Assembly: GCA_017464805.1 (NCBI GenBank)
Contig: JAFTYE010000008.1
Coordinates: 1 to 64,000, forward strand
Length of the DNA stretch: 64,000 nucleotides
Reading direction: 5' to 3'
Source of the DNA: Clostridia bacterium
Lineage (GTDB): Bacteria; Bacillota; Clostridia; Oscillospirales; CAG-272
Shown one piece after another: positions 9,615-17,269 of this stretch. The first letter of the stretch is position 1. Each line of letters starts with the position of its first letter. Below the pieces are notes generated by a model. That model worked only from the letters and a program-made list of their open reading frames with translations, was not told the DNA's origin and searched no databases. Made by a program: the position numbers and the translations under genes.

Positions 9615-9643
9615 ATTATACTATAATAGGAATGCAAAGTCAA
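9615..9643 (-). promoter_or_regulatory. Promoter of the first Crp/Fnr gene
   Basis: Minus-strand TTGACT at 9638-9643, 17 bases, TATAAT at 9615-9620. Both hexamers and the spacing are near consensus. The operator at 9586-9599 overlaps the first transcribed bases. Confidence 0.8.
9622..9627 (+). promoter_or_regulatory. -10 box of the 4Fe-4S gene, activator-type promoter
   Basis: TATAAT on the plus strand with no recognisable -35 hexamer at 16-18 bases. The GTTGT-N4-ACAAC box is centred where an activator would contact polymerase at a class II promoter. It overlaps the divergent regulator promoter. Confidence 0.6.
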
Positions 9644-9659
9644 GAGAGGAGCAACTGCT

Positions 9660-10361
9660 ATGATCAGAAGAATTATAAAGATCGACGAAGAAAAATGCAA
9701 CGGATGTGGGGCGTGCGCCGCAGCCTGCCACGAGGGAGCCATTGAGATGGTAAACGGAAAGGCCAAATTGACCCGCGAGGATTACTGCGACGGGCTGGGC
9801 GATTGCCTGCCCGCCTGCCCTGTGGACGCCATCCGCTTTGAGGAGCGCGAGGCGCCCGCCTACAATGAGGCAGCCGTCCTGGCCGCCAAGCAGGAAAAGC
9901 AAGCCGAGCCTCTGCCCTGCGGATGCCCGGGCAAAGCCTCACGCTCGATCAATCGCAAGGCTGCCCCTGCTGTTCAGTTGCCATCGGTACCTGCTGTGAG
10001 CCAGCTATCCCAGTGGCCCGTACAGATCAAGCTGGTACCGATCAACGCCCCTTATTTTAATGGCGCGAACCTACTGGTAGCGGCAGATTGCACGGCCTAC
10101 GCCTACGGTAATTTCCACGGGGAGTTTATCCGCAAACATGTGACGCTGATCGGGTGCCCCAAACTGGACGATATCGATTACGCCGAAAAAATGACCGCTA
10201 TTCTCGCAAACAACGACATAAAGAGCGTGACGGTCGTTCGCATGGAGGTTCCCTGTTGCGGTGGCATTGAGCATGCGGTAAAGCGAGCACTGCAGGCGAG
10301 TGGAAAGTTCATCCCCTGGCGGGTCGTGACGATCTCCGTGGATGGGCAGATCCTGGATTAA
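9660..10361 (+). CDS. 4Fe-4S dicluster ferredoxin-like protein with C-terminal domain
   Basis: A 233-residue cytoplasmic protein. Residues 13-25 carry a complete CxxCxxC...C cluster motif; a second one (near 43-53, with Cys spaced by Asp/Leu-rich residues) is less regular. A Pro/Ala-rich linker follows to about 110, containing a Cys-Gly-Cys, then a conserved domain with VAADCTAYAYG, a GCPKLDD segment and VPCCGG. Such proteins are common beside Crp/Fnr regulators in obligate anaerobes, sometimes with hybrid-cluster protein genes (family knowledge). A role in electron transfer during redox or nitrosative stress is inference. It starts after GAGAGGAGC and is probably controlled by the divergent regulator. 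Confidence 0.85.
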   Translation: MIRRIIKIDEEKCNGCGACAAACHEGAIEMVNGKAKLTREDYCDGLGDCLPACPVDAIRFEEREAPAYNEAAVLAAKQEKQAEPLPCGCPGKASRSINRKAAPAVQLPSVPAVSQLSQWPVQIKLVPINAPYFNGANLLVAADCTAYAYGNFHGEFIRKHVTLIGCPKLDDIDYAEKMTAILANNDIKSVTVVRMEVPCCGGIEHAVKRALQASGKFIPWRVVTISVDGQILD

Positions 10362-10400
10362 ACCACCTACGTCAAACCGAGCGCTTGATGGCGTGAAGCA

Positions 10401-10446
10401 AAGATCTCCACGGTGTTCAAGAACACCGTGGAGATCTTTTTTATTT
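10401..10446. terminator. Terminator between convergent 4Fe-4S and DUF1295 genes
   Basis: An 18-bp perfect stem (10401-10418 with 10421-10438) ends in a run of T that overlaps the stop codon of the convergent gene at 10441. It mainly serves the plus-strand gene. Confidence 0.85.
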
Positions 10447-11295
10447 TTTCAAAGGCAATAGCATACGCGTTTCGTGTTTATACGCGGAAAAACCCTCTTT
10501 TTTAGACTGTCTTGCGTCTGCCATGGGGATGCTGACCGCAAAGAACAGAACGGTATTGGCAAGCGCGCCTGCCGCGAGGTACCACACCCTTGGAGCGGCG
10601 CAGACAACCGATAGTGCCACGCCCCACCACATAAGGATCTCGCCGAGGTAGTTGGGATGACGCGAATATTTCCACAGGCCGACACGGATAAACGGAGTCT
10701 CTCTGCTTTGGCGGAACTTGTGCATCTGAATGTCGGCTATTCCCTGCATCACCGCCGCGCCAAGCGACACGACAAGGCAGAGCACGCTGCCGACGGTCAA
10801 GTCAAGACTGCTGGCGATGGCATAGACCGCCGGAAGGATACAGCCGTACACAACGAGCGTTGGCACCAAATGGATGCCCACGAAGTTGATGACGGGGTAA
10901 AACACGCCTGTTTTCTCCTTCAACATCGTATATCGCCAATCTTGATGGGTGAGGTTACGGAAGGTATACGCCCAGTTGACGGTGAGGCGGATCCCCCAAA
11001 AGAACACGACGAAGAGGAGCAGAGCACTGAGGGCAGAAAGCTCCCGCCCGATGGCAAGAGCCGCAAGGATTACAGGAGGCTGTACACTCCAATAGGGATC
11101 ATAGACCGAGGCACTTCCGAAGATCACACTAAAAAGAAAGGTCACGGCAGTGGCCGCAATATCGGCTATGAGCAATGCCAGCCACCACGACAAATCCAGC
11201 ATCCGATAGACAGCGATACCGACGACGATGGCAAGAATGTAGACGAGCACCACAACAGCAAAGCTTGCCGCGCGGTTTTGTTTGAGCTTGCTCAT
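10441..11295 (-). CDS. DUF1295 / steroid 5-alpha-reductase-like membrane protein
   Basis: A 284-residue protein with about seven predicted membrane helices. The signature near residues 195-225 (F-R-x-S-R...W-K-Y-S-R-H-P-N-Y-L-G-E-I-L-x-W) identifies the DUF1295 / isoprenylcysteine methyltransferase-like fold, in which this loop binds cofactor. The family is related to 3-oxo-5-alpha-steroid 4-dehydrogenases; bacterial substrates are mostly unknown. The gene stands alone with its own promoter; the ATG is followed by a Lys-rich N-terminus and one strong hydrophobic helix. Confidence 0.85.
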   Translation of the reverse strand: MSKLKQNRAASFAVVVLVYILAIVVGIAVYRMLDLSWWLALLIADIAATAVTFLFSVIFGSASVYDPYWSVQPPVILAALAIGRELSALSALLLFVVFFWGIRLTVNWAYTFRNLTHQDWRYTMLKEKTGVFYPVINFVGIHLVPTLVVYGCILPAVYAIASSLDLTVGSVLCLVVSLGAAVMQGIADIQMHKFRQSRETPFIRVGLWKYSRHPNYLGEILMWWGVALSVVCAAPRVWYLAAGALANTVLFFAVSIPMADARQSKKEGFSAYKHETRMLLPLKK

Positions 11296-11333
11296 AGAGT
11301 CCCCCTTGTTTGAATACGAGTGCTTCTAGGTCT

Positions 11334-11361
11334 ATTATATCATATTTTTACAGCTTTGCAA
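11334..11361 (-). promoter_or_regulatory. Promoter of the DUF1295 gene
   Basis: Minus-strand TTGCAA at 11356-11361, 16 bases, TATAAT at 11334-11339, about 40 bases before the start codon. Confidence 0.7.
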
Positions 11362-11430
11362 TCTATTTTCGGAAAGCAAAAAAACGCCGACGGGTGGATG
11401 GCCTGTCCTTCCCTTGGTGAACAGAGAAAA

Positions 11431-11468
11431 AAGGACCGTTTTCGGCGAAATCGCTGAAAACGGTCCTT
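11431..11468 (-). terminator. Terminator after ccdA-tlpA
   Basis: A 13-bp stem (11431-11443 with 11456-11468) lies 3 bases beyond the TlpA stop codon and is followed on the minus strand by six T. It closes the ferritin-ccdA-tlpA run. Confidence 0.85.
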
Positions 11469-11470
11469 CA

Positions 11471-12127
11471 TCAGGTGATCATTTCGATGCCGCGGATCAG
11501 CGTTTCGTAGTCCAGCATACCCGTGGCGTAAGCGATGGGATCACCAGAAGCACTGATGAAGAAGGTCATCGGGAAGCCCGTGACGCCGTAGGTGTCGAGT
11601 GCTTCTCCCTTCGTATCAAAGAACACGTCGAAGGTGTAGCCGTTATTCGCGATATATTCTTTCGCGACGGTAACCGTTTCCCCCACATTGTCGGTCGCAT
11701 TGACCATCACAAACTGCACGTCAGGATAGGCCTGATACGCCCGCTCAAAATCAGGCATTTCCTCCTTGCAGTAGTAACACCAGGTTGCCCAAAAGTTCAC
11801 CACAATCGGCTTGCCAACGAAGTCGGACAGCTTGATCGAGCTGCCATTTTCATCCAAAACCGTAAAGTCGGGAGCCGTGAAGGTGAGGACAGGCTCGTCC
11901 TCAATGGGTTCATCTTCGACAGGAACATCTCCGGAGAGGCCATCTTCGGTTGGTTCATCCTCGGCGGGATCGTCCGCAGGATTGTCCGCAGGATTGCCGT
12001 CACCCCATTGCTGAAGCTGATCGTTGCCATCAAAATCCGCGCCGAGGTGACGGTACAAAGCTCCGGCGCCGACAATACCGCCGACAAACAAGGCGGCTAT
12101 CACAATCCATATAATAATCTTTTTCAT
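11471..12127 (-). CDS. TlpA/ResA-family membrane-anchored thioredoxin
   Basis: An extracytoplasmic thiol-disulfide oxidoreductase (218 aa). An N-terminal membrane anchor spans about 4-25. An acidic, Pro/Asp/Glu-rich linker (about 35-80) contains imperfect repeats of P-x-E-D-E/P-A-D. The AhpC/TSA-type thioredoxin domain has WATWCYYC (Cys117, Cys120). It should receive electrons through the membrane from CcdA, whose gene ends 9 bases upstream. The second ATG at 12127 fits the AAGGA site better than the one at 12130. ResA-like proteins often serve cytochrome c maturation, but no cytochrome gene is near, so general cell-surface disulfide reduction is likelier. Confidence 0.9.
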   Translation of the reverse strand: MKKIIIWIVIAALFVGGIVGAGALYRHLGADFDGNDQLQQWGDGNPADNPADDPAEDEPTEDGLSGDVPVEDEPIEDEPVLTFTAPDFTVLDENGSSIKLSDFVGKPIVVNFWATWCYYCKEEMPDFERAYQAYPDVQFVMVNATDNVGETVTVAKEYIANNGYTFDVFFDTKGEALDTYGVTGFPMTFFISASGDPIAYATGMLDYETLIRGIEMIT

Positions 12128-12136
12128 CATTCTTCC

Positions 12137-12796
12137 TTACGCAAGCAGAGTAAGCAGCTTGTCAAAAAGTCCCGTTGCCATCAACACACCGACCGCGATC
12201 AAAAGACCGCCGCTGACAGCGTTAACAACACGGTAGTGGCGTTTGATAAACGAGAAAGCCCCCTTCACTCGATCAATCAGGATGGCACTGACAAAGAACG
12301 GAATGCCAAGCCCTATCGAGTAAACGAGAAGCATAAGGATCCCCTCTCCTACCTGTCCCTGTCCTGCCGCCATCATGAGGGCGGAGCCGAGGAACGCGCC
12401 CACGCAGGGCGTCCAACCGACCGCAAAAATCAGACCGAACAAAACCGAGGAGAAGAAGCCTGCGCCCTCTCGCACAGAGAACCGGATGCCTCGAAAGATA
12501 TCCAAGCGAAAGACACCAAGAAAGTGAAGGCCGAACAGGATCACAACAAGACCCGTGACGATGTTCACGACAGTACGGTAGGCTTGCAGAAGCCTGCCGA
12601 GCGTACCGGCCAGTGCACCGAGCAACACGAACACAACGGTGAAGCCGAGGATGAAGCCGAGGGCATTAAACGCGACGCGACGCGTGTTCTTTTGTTCCCC
12701 GCCCGCGAAGTAGGACACGTAAACGGGCAACATGGGCAAAAGGCAGGGAGATACGAAGGTGATGACCCCCTCTAAAAACAGCAAAAAATATTGCAT
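12137..12796 (-). CDS. ccdA: CcdA-type cytochrome c biogenesis / thiol-relay membrane protein
   Basis: A 219-residue protein with six predicted membrane helices. The two redox cysteines are in the usual motifs: VSPCLLPMLP near residue 18 and GWTPCVGAF near 130. CcdA carries electrons from cytoplasmic thioredoxin to surface thioredoxins; here the probable acceptor is the next gene and the probable donor TrxA at 14181-14489. It lies 57 bases after the ferritin gene without a clear promoter, so ferritin-ccdA-tlpA may be one transcript controlled by the Crp-like box at 13429. Confidence 0.92.
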   Translation of the reverse strand: MQYFLLFLEGVITFVSPCLLPMLPVYVSYFAGGEQKNTRRVAFNALGFILGFTVVFVLLGALAGTLGRLLQAYRTVVNIVTGLVVILFGLHFLGVFRLDIFRGIRFSVREGAGFFSSVLFGLIFAVGWTPCVGAFLGSALMMAAGQGQVGEGILMLLVYSIGLGIPFFVSAILIDRVKGAFSFIKRHYRVVNAVSGGLLIAVGVLMATGLFDKLLTLLA

Positions 12797-12853
12797 ACGC
12801 TATCCTTGATAAGCAAATCACGACGACGCTGCTGCGCCGCCGTGATGCCGATT

Positions 12854-13366
12854 TTACAGAACGAGGGACGGAGCAGTGTACACGCGGGCAGCAAGCTCCT
12901 GATTGAGCATGTACAGGCTCTTCGGATCCGAGCCAAACAATTCCATCTTGGTGATCATGTCATTTGCGTTGGTCTCTTCCTCACCCTGCTCCTTCACGAA
13001 CCAGTCAAGGAACTGCATGGTGCGAAAATCCTTAACATCGTAAGCAGCGGCGTAGATATCGTTGATCAGCGAAGTCACGTACTCCTCGTGCTCAAGGCCT
13101 GCGCGCAAAACATCCATGTGGCAAGCGAAGACCTTGTCGGGCTTGGCGATCGCGTCAAGCGAAACAATCTGATTTTCGTTTTGCAGATACTGATAGAACA
13201 GCATGGCATGGTCGCGCTCCTCCTGTGCTTGGATCATGTACCAGTTGGCAAAGCCGTCCAGCCCCTTAGCCTTGAAATAGTTGGAAAAGTCGAGATAAAG
13301 ATAGGCAGAATAAAATTCCTTGTTGATCTGCTGATTGAGTAGCTCGTGTACCTTTGTGTTCATCAT
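12854..13366 (-). CDS. Bacterial non-haem ferritin
   Basis: An iron-storage ferritin (170 aa, typical length). The ferroxidase residues are in place: Glu17 in NKEFYSAY, the Q-x-Q-E-E-R-D-H motif (Glu and His near 50-53) and a Glu near 94. The first ATG has an ideal GGAGG spacing of 8. Ferritin stores Fe(II) as ferric mineral and limits oxidative damage. The promoter has a TATAAT but no -35; a TGTGA-N5-TCACA box replaces it, which suggests activation by the divergent Crp-like regulator. Confidence 0.95.
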   Translation of the reverse strand: MMNTKVHELLNQQINKEFYSAYLYLDFSNYFKAKGLDGFANWYMIQAQEERDHAMLFYQYLQNENQIVSLDAIAKPDKVFACHMDVLRAGLEHEEYVTSLINDIYAAAYDVKDFRTMQFLDWFVKEQGEEETNANDMITKMELFGSDPKSLYMLNQELAARVYTAPSLVL

Positions 13367-13401
13367 GGTGGTTTCCTCCGATTTTTTTGTTTTGTGATTG
13401 C

Positions 13402-13443
13402 ATTATACACCACCGCGCGTTCACATTCTGTGACTTGGTCACA
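13402..13443 (-). promoter_or_regulatory. Activator-dependent promoter of ferritin
   Basis: Minus-strand TATAAT at 13402-13407. The region 17 bases upstream reads CAGAAT, not a -35 box. The 15-bp Crp-like box at 13429-13443 is centred at -41 from the predicted start. The same geometry to the base is found at trxA. Confidence 0.7.
13429..13443. promoter_or_regulatory. Crp-like operator TGTGA-N5-TCACA (ferritin / regulator)
   Basis: TGTGACTTGGTCACA, a perfect inverted repeat with 6-base arms. The half-sites match what the Arg-Glu-x3-Arg recognition helix of the adjacent regulator should read. A 20-base stretch from 13424 is repeated with one mismatch at 14544-14563. The N5 spacing, one base less than E. 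coli Crp sites, is unusual. Confidence 0.75.
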
Positions 13444-13456
13444 CAATGAAAAAGAA

Positions 13457-13485
13457 TTGACAGAACGGGGTGAGGGTGCTATAAT
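13457..13485 (+). promoter_or_regulatory. Promoter of the second Crp/Fnr gene
   Basis: TTGACA at 13457-13462, 17 bases, TATAAT at 13480-13485: a perfect sigma-A promoter. The operator is centred about 56 bases upstream of the predicted start. Confidence 0.85.
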
Positions 13486-13514
13486 GGAAGTATCAAATTT
13501 TGTCGAGGTAGAAC

Positions 13515-14192
13515 ATGGACGAAAGAGCCTTGGTGGAATTGTTCCAAAAGACCTTTCCCTTTTGGGAAAAGATGAGCGAGGCAGACCGTGCCACCTTTTT
13601 GCGCTCCTCGCACCACGTGCATTTTGAAAAGGGGACGCATATTCACGACGGAAACGAATGCACGGGCGTGATCCTGATCAAATCGGGCTCGCTTCGCCTG
13701 TATATGCTTTCGGACGAGGGCAAGGAAATCACCCTGTACCGTCTGTTCCCTGGGGACATGTGTATTTTGTCTGCCTCCTGCGTGTTAAGCACGGTCACCT
13801 TTGACGTGTTCGTGGATTCCGAGGAAAACAGCGAGTGTATTGTGGTGGGCGGCTGTGCCTACGAGGATCTTTCGCGGCGGATGCCCGAGGCAAAGATCTT
13901 CGCACTGGAGACCGCGGTAGGACGGTTTTCCGACATTATGTGGGTCATGCAACAAATTCTGTTCATGAGCATGGACCGACGCCTGGCCATCTTTTTGCTC
14001 GATGAGGCGGCCAAGACGGGCCGTGACACTGTCCGCCTGACCCACGAGCAGATCGCGAAATACATGGGCTCTGCCCGTGAGGTGGTTTCGCGGATGCTCA
14101 AATACTTCGCCACGGAGGGCCTTGTCGTATCCTCACGCAGCGAAGGCATCCGGCTGACAGACAAAAGGCGGTTGCGTGAATTAACCCTGTAA
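13515..14192 (+). CDS. Crp/Fnr-family transcriptional activator (second of two)
   Basis: A 225-residue regulator: a cNMP-binding-type barrel with IKSGSLRLYMLSDEGKEITLY (about 55-75), a dimer helix and a C-terminal winged helix. The recognition helix contains S-A-R-E-V-V-S-R, with Arg-Glu-x3-Arg exactly as in E. coli Crp (RETVGR), predicting GTGA half-sites. Such boxes occur upstream of ferritin and trxA, on both sides of this gene. Two Cys in a VVGGCAY/LSASCV context and no Fnr-type cluster are seen. GAGG precedes the ATG by 6 bases. Its 3' end overlaps the convergent trxA gene by 12 bases. Confidence 0.92.
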   Translation: MDERALVELFQKTFPFWEKMSEADRATFLRSSHHVHFEKGTHIHDGNECTGVILIKSGSLRLYMLSDEGKEITLYRLFPGDMCILSASCVLSTVTFDVFVDSEENSECIVVGGCAYEDLSRRMPEAKIFALETAVGRFSDIMWVMQQILFMSMDRRLAIFLLDEAAKTGRDTVRLTHEQIAKYMGSAREVVSRMLKYFATEGLVVSSRSEGIRLTDKRRLRELTL

Positions 14193-14489
14193 CAGAGCGA
14201 GGATGGCCTCCTTCGGGCGCGCACCGACCGCCGAGCCGGCGACCTTGCCGTCCCGCAAAACGACGAGGGCGGGGATGCTGTACACGCCGAAAGCAGAGGC
14301 AAGCTCCGGCTCCTCATCGACATTGACCTTACCGACGGCATATTCGGGATGCTCTGCGGCGATCTCGTGCACAAGAGGAGCGATCATGCGGCAGGGGCCG
14401 CACCAATCAGCATAAAAATCGAGCAGGACGGGCTTGTCTCCGTTTTTGAGCTCCTCAAAATTCTTTTGGTTTATTTGCATAACAGACAT
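14181..14489 (-). CDS. trxA: Thioredoxin
   Basis: A classical cytoplasmic thioredoxin (102 aa) with WCGPC (Trp29, Cys30, Cys33) and the cis-proline loop (YSIPALVVL). It reduces protein disulfides using thioredoxin reductase, which is not encoded here. The ATG at 14489 lies 8 bases after GGAGG; an upstream ATG at 14495 is too close to the site. The promoter appears activator-dependent. The gene ends inside the 3' end of the convergent regulator gene, with no terminator between them. Confidence 0.95.
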   Translation of the reverse strand: MSVMQINQKNFEELKNGDKPVLLDFYADWCGPCRMIAPLVHEIAAEHPEYAVGKVNVDEEPELASAFGVYSIPALVVLRDGKVAGSAVGARPKEAILALLQG

Positions 14490-14521
14490 TTGCATTTCCT
14501 CCTTTTTTGCTTTGTGTCTAT

Positions 14522-14563
14522 ATTGTACCATTTGCCAAAAGAGCATTCTGTGATTTGGTCACA
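14522..14563 (-). promoter_or_regulatory. Activator-dependent promoter of trxA with Crp-like box
   Basis: Minus-strand TACAAT at 14522-14527 without a -35 box. TGTGATTTGGTCACA at 14549-14563 is centred at -41 from the predicted start, the class II activator position and the same distance as at ferritin. Confidence 0.72.
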
Positions 14564-14580
14564 AAGAAAAGGATTTTTGC

Positions 14581-14612
14581 AACAAGGCAGAAGCGATCGT
14601 TTCTGCCTTGTT
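14581..14612 (-). terminator. Hairpin after fakA (weak terminator)
   Basis: A 12-bp stem (14581-14592 with 14601-14612) lies 12 bases beyond the fakA stop. On the minus strand it is not followed by a T-run, while TTTT follows on the plus strand, so termination of fakA is uncertain; it may also shield trxA from read-through. Confidence 0.45.
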
Positions 14613-14623
14613 TTATGCGACGA

Positions 14624-16348
14624 TTATTCGCACACAACCAGATACGGATAGATTTCCTGTCCACCGTCGATGAAATAGATCTCGGCATCGGAATGCTCTT
14701 TTTTCAGCTCCTCCTCCAATTCGGCGCGCTCCTCCTCATCGGCATCCAGGCCGCAGAATACGGTAAGCATGAATTTATCGGGCATGGCAAGCATCCTGTC
14801 GGCCAAGGCAAGGACGGCCGCGCGGCGGTTTGCCTCGGACACCACGATCTCCTTTTCGATGATGCCGATGGTATCCCCTGTGTGGATGGTAATGCCGTTC
14901 ATTTCGGTGTCGCGGATGGCAGGGGAGATATAGCCTGCCGTCACGCGATTCATGGCTTCCTCCATGGCGGTGAGGTTTTCCTCGGACGAGCCACTGACCA
15001 GATCGGCCGAGGAAAGGGCCACGTAGCCCGTGCCAACACTCTTGGTGGGCAGGACGTGCACGGTGGCATCCTTATACATTTCGGCAGCCTGCTGGGCGGC
15101 CATGAGGATGTTACCGTTATTGGGGAACACGAAAATATGCTCCGCATTCACGGCGGCAAAGGCTTCGAGGAATTCGTTGGTAGAGGGGTTGTGCGTCTGA
15201 CCGCCGCGAATGATGATGTCCGTGCCGAGGTCGGCATACAGGGACTCGATTCCCGTACCGTTACAGACGGCCACGACACCACAGGGCTTTTTGGACGTAT
15301 TCTGCGCCGAATCCAGAGCCTTTTGCTTCGCCTCCTCTGCAATTCCTCCCTCGGTATGCTGAACCGACATGTTTTCGATCTTAACAGTCAGAAATTCACC
15401 GAATTTGCGGCAATGACCGAGCACCAGCTCGGGAGTGAAGGTATGCACATGGACCTTAACGATGCTATCAACCGTGAAAGCAACGATCGAGTCGCCGTGC
15501 TCGCCGAGGAAAGCCTTGAGCGCGTCTAGGTCGAAGCGATCGATGTCGGTTTTGGCCGTTTGGAGCTGCAAGAGAAATTCCGTGCAATAGCCGTAGGTCA
15601 TGACGCTGTCTTTATCAAAGGCAAAGGATGTGGGGGCAGCGGGCTTCCCTGCCGCCGCTTCCTTGACGGTGCCTGCCGCGTCTGGCTCCTCTTTGCCGTT
15701 GAGGGCGCGGTTGAAGCCGTCCATGATGTAGAACAGACCCGCACCGCCACTATCCACCACGCCTGCCTCCTTGAGAACGGCGAGGATCTCGGGCGTGCGA
15801 TCCAGCGATCTCTGCATTTCACTGACCAGGTCGGCGAAGAAGGTGCGGATGGTGCTTTTGGCGGTAAGGCGAGAATTGGCGTATTCGACCGCCTCACGCG
15901 CGACGGTCAGGATCGTTCCCTCGGTCGGAGTGACCACCGAGGAATAGGCCTGCTGCACACCCATCTCAAGCGCGTGGCCGAACACAACAGGGTCGGCCGT
16001 ATGAGAGGCCTCCAGTCCCTTCGAGGTGCCCGCGAAGAACTGGGACAAAATCACGCCCGAGTTGCCGCGTGCGCCGAGCAGCATGCCGTGCGAGAGTGCC
16101 TTCATGATTTCGGCAAGATCGTCGGAGTCGATATTTTCGATGGCGGTCAGACCGCTTTCGATGGTCATACGCATATTGTCACCCGTATCGCCGTCCGGCA
16201 CGGGAAAGACATTGAGCTTGTTGACCTCGTCGGCATTGGTGCGAAGCTCCTTGGCACCGCCTTTCACCATCTTTTTCAGCAGCAGGCCGCCCAGATACTT
16301 CAGATTCAGGCCGCCCTCGCTCTTCTTTTTTCTATTCTTTGTAGCCAT
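14624..16348 (-). CDS. fakA: DAK2-domain fatty acid kinase subunit FakA
   Basis: The ATP-binding subunit (574 aa) that phosphorylates fatty acids held by FakB (DegV) proteins for phospholipid synthesis. The N-terminal DhaL/DAK2 domain (about 20-215) has the metal/ATP motif F-P-V-P-D-G-D-T-G-D-N-M and an ARGNSGVILSQ segment; a middle domain and a C-terminal FakB-binding domain follow. Length is typical for YloV/FakA. The start lies after AGGGG. It is third in a marR-fakB-fakA run, 33 bases after fakB, which strongly supports this role over dihydroxyacetone kinase. Confidence 0.9.
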   Translation of the reverse strand: MATKNRKKKSEGGLNLKYLGGLLLKKMVKGGAKELRTNADEVNKLNVFPVPDGDTGDNMRMTIESGLTAIENIDSDDLAEIMKALSHGMLLGARGNSGVILSQFFAGTSKGLEASHTADPVVFGHALEMGVQQAYSSVVTPTEGTILTVAREAVEYANSRLTAKSTIRTFFADLVSEMQRSLDRTPEILAVLKEAGVVDSGGAGLFYIMDGFNRALNGKEEPDAAGTVKEAAAGKPAAPTSFAFDKDSVMTYGYCTEFLLQLQTAKTDIDRFDLDALKAFLGEHGDSIVAFTVDSIVKVHVHTFTPELVLGHCRKFGEFLTVKIENMSVQHTEGGIAEEAKQKALDSAQNTSKKPCGVVAVCNGTGIESLYADLGTDIIIRGGQTHNPSTNEFLEAFAAVNAEHIFVFPNNGNILMAAQQAAEMYKDATVHVLPTKSVGTGYVALSSADLVSGSSEENLTAMEEAMNRVTAGYISPAIRDTEMNGITIHTGDTIGIIEKEIVVSEANRRAAVLALADRMLAMPDKFMLTVFCGLDADEEERAELEEELKKEHSDAEIYFIDGGQEIYPYLVVCE

Positions 16349-16381
16349 GCTCTATGATCCCCTTCTGTCGAAGTGACGCTT

Positions 16382-17248
16382 TTATCTTTCCCGTCCTACG
16401 AAGAACAGGGCAACGGTCCCCGGACCGGCATGTGCGCCGATAACGGTGCCGACATCGGTGATGACCTTGACCGTACCACCGGTTTTTTCCTTGATCATGG
16501 CGGCAAGCACCTCCACGTCCGACATGCAGTCGGCTTGGGAGATAAAGATCGTGCCATTTGCAGGATCGAAGGCGGTCTCGCAATATTTGCCTGCAAGAGC
16601 AGCAAGGGCGGCGCGTCGGCCGCGTACCTTCTGGACGTTGACGAGATGTCCCTCGTTATCCACGTGCATGACCGGCTTGATACCCAGGGCATTGCCGAAG
16701 AAGGCAGCCGTGGGGCTGACGCGACCACCGCGCTTCAGGTAAACGAGATCGTCCACGGTGAACCAGTGACAGATGTTCAGCTTGATCTCCTCGGCGTATG
16801 CAGCGGCCTCCTCGATGGTCGCGCCCTCTTGCTTCTTTTGCAGGACGAGGTAGACGAGAAGTCCCTGTCCTGCAGAGGCGGCAAGGCTGTCCACGGCGAT
16901 GATCTTCCGGTCGGGATGCTTGGCACGAAGTTCCTCGGCCGCGATGCGTGCGGAGTTGTAGGTCGTACTCAAGCCGGAGGAAAAGCCGATATACAACAGA
17001 TCCTTCCCTTCCGAGAGGATCTTATCAAATTCCACGGAAAAGGTCTCGCTGTTGATGGCGGCCGTTTTAGCGACACCTCCTGCGCGCATCTTATCGTAAA
17101 AGGTCTTGATCTCCATACCGTCGTTGTCATATTCGGTTTCCGCGTCGTTGAAGCGGAAGGTCAGGCTGCGATAAGGGACACCCCATTCGGCAAGCATGGC
17201 AGGCTTGATATCACTGCCGGAATCGGTAAAAATAACGTATTCGTTCAT
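16382..17248 (-). CDS. DegV-family fatty-acid-binding protein (FakB)
   Basis: A 288-residue DegV protein that should present fatty acids to FakA. Visible motifs: FTDSGSDI near the N-terminus, the SSGLSTTYNSA loop (about 88-98), a VDSLAASAGQG segment and the L-K-R-G-G-R-V-S motif near 180 that contacts the lipid carboxylate in this family. I chose the ATG at 17248, which follows GGGAGGAAACAGT; an upstream in-frame start at 17269 lacks a site. It lies 21 bases after marR, in the same operon. Confidence 0.9.
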   Translation of the reverse strand: MNEYVIFTDSGSDIKPAMLAEWGVPYRSLTFRFNDAETEYDNDGMEIKTFYDKMRAGGVAKTAAINSETFSVEFDKILSEGKDLLYIGFSSGLSTTYNSARIAAEELRAKHPDRKIIAVDSLAASAGQGLLVYLVLQKKQEGATIEEAAAYAEEIKLNICHWFTVDDLVYLKRGGRVSPTAAFFGNALGIKPVMHVDNEGHLVNVQKVRGRRAALAALAGKYCETAFDPANGTIFISQADCMSDVEVLAAMIKEKTGGTVKVITDVGTVIGAHAGPGTVALFFVGRER

Positions 17249-17269
17249 ACTGTTTCCTCCCAATATCAT

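Noticed and set aside
11414-12775. Long plus-strand open frame opposite tlpA and ccdA
   Set aside because: Low-complexity His/Asp/Arg-rich translation typical of an antisense shadow; the minus-strand genes have clear motifs and ribosome sites.
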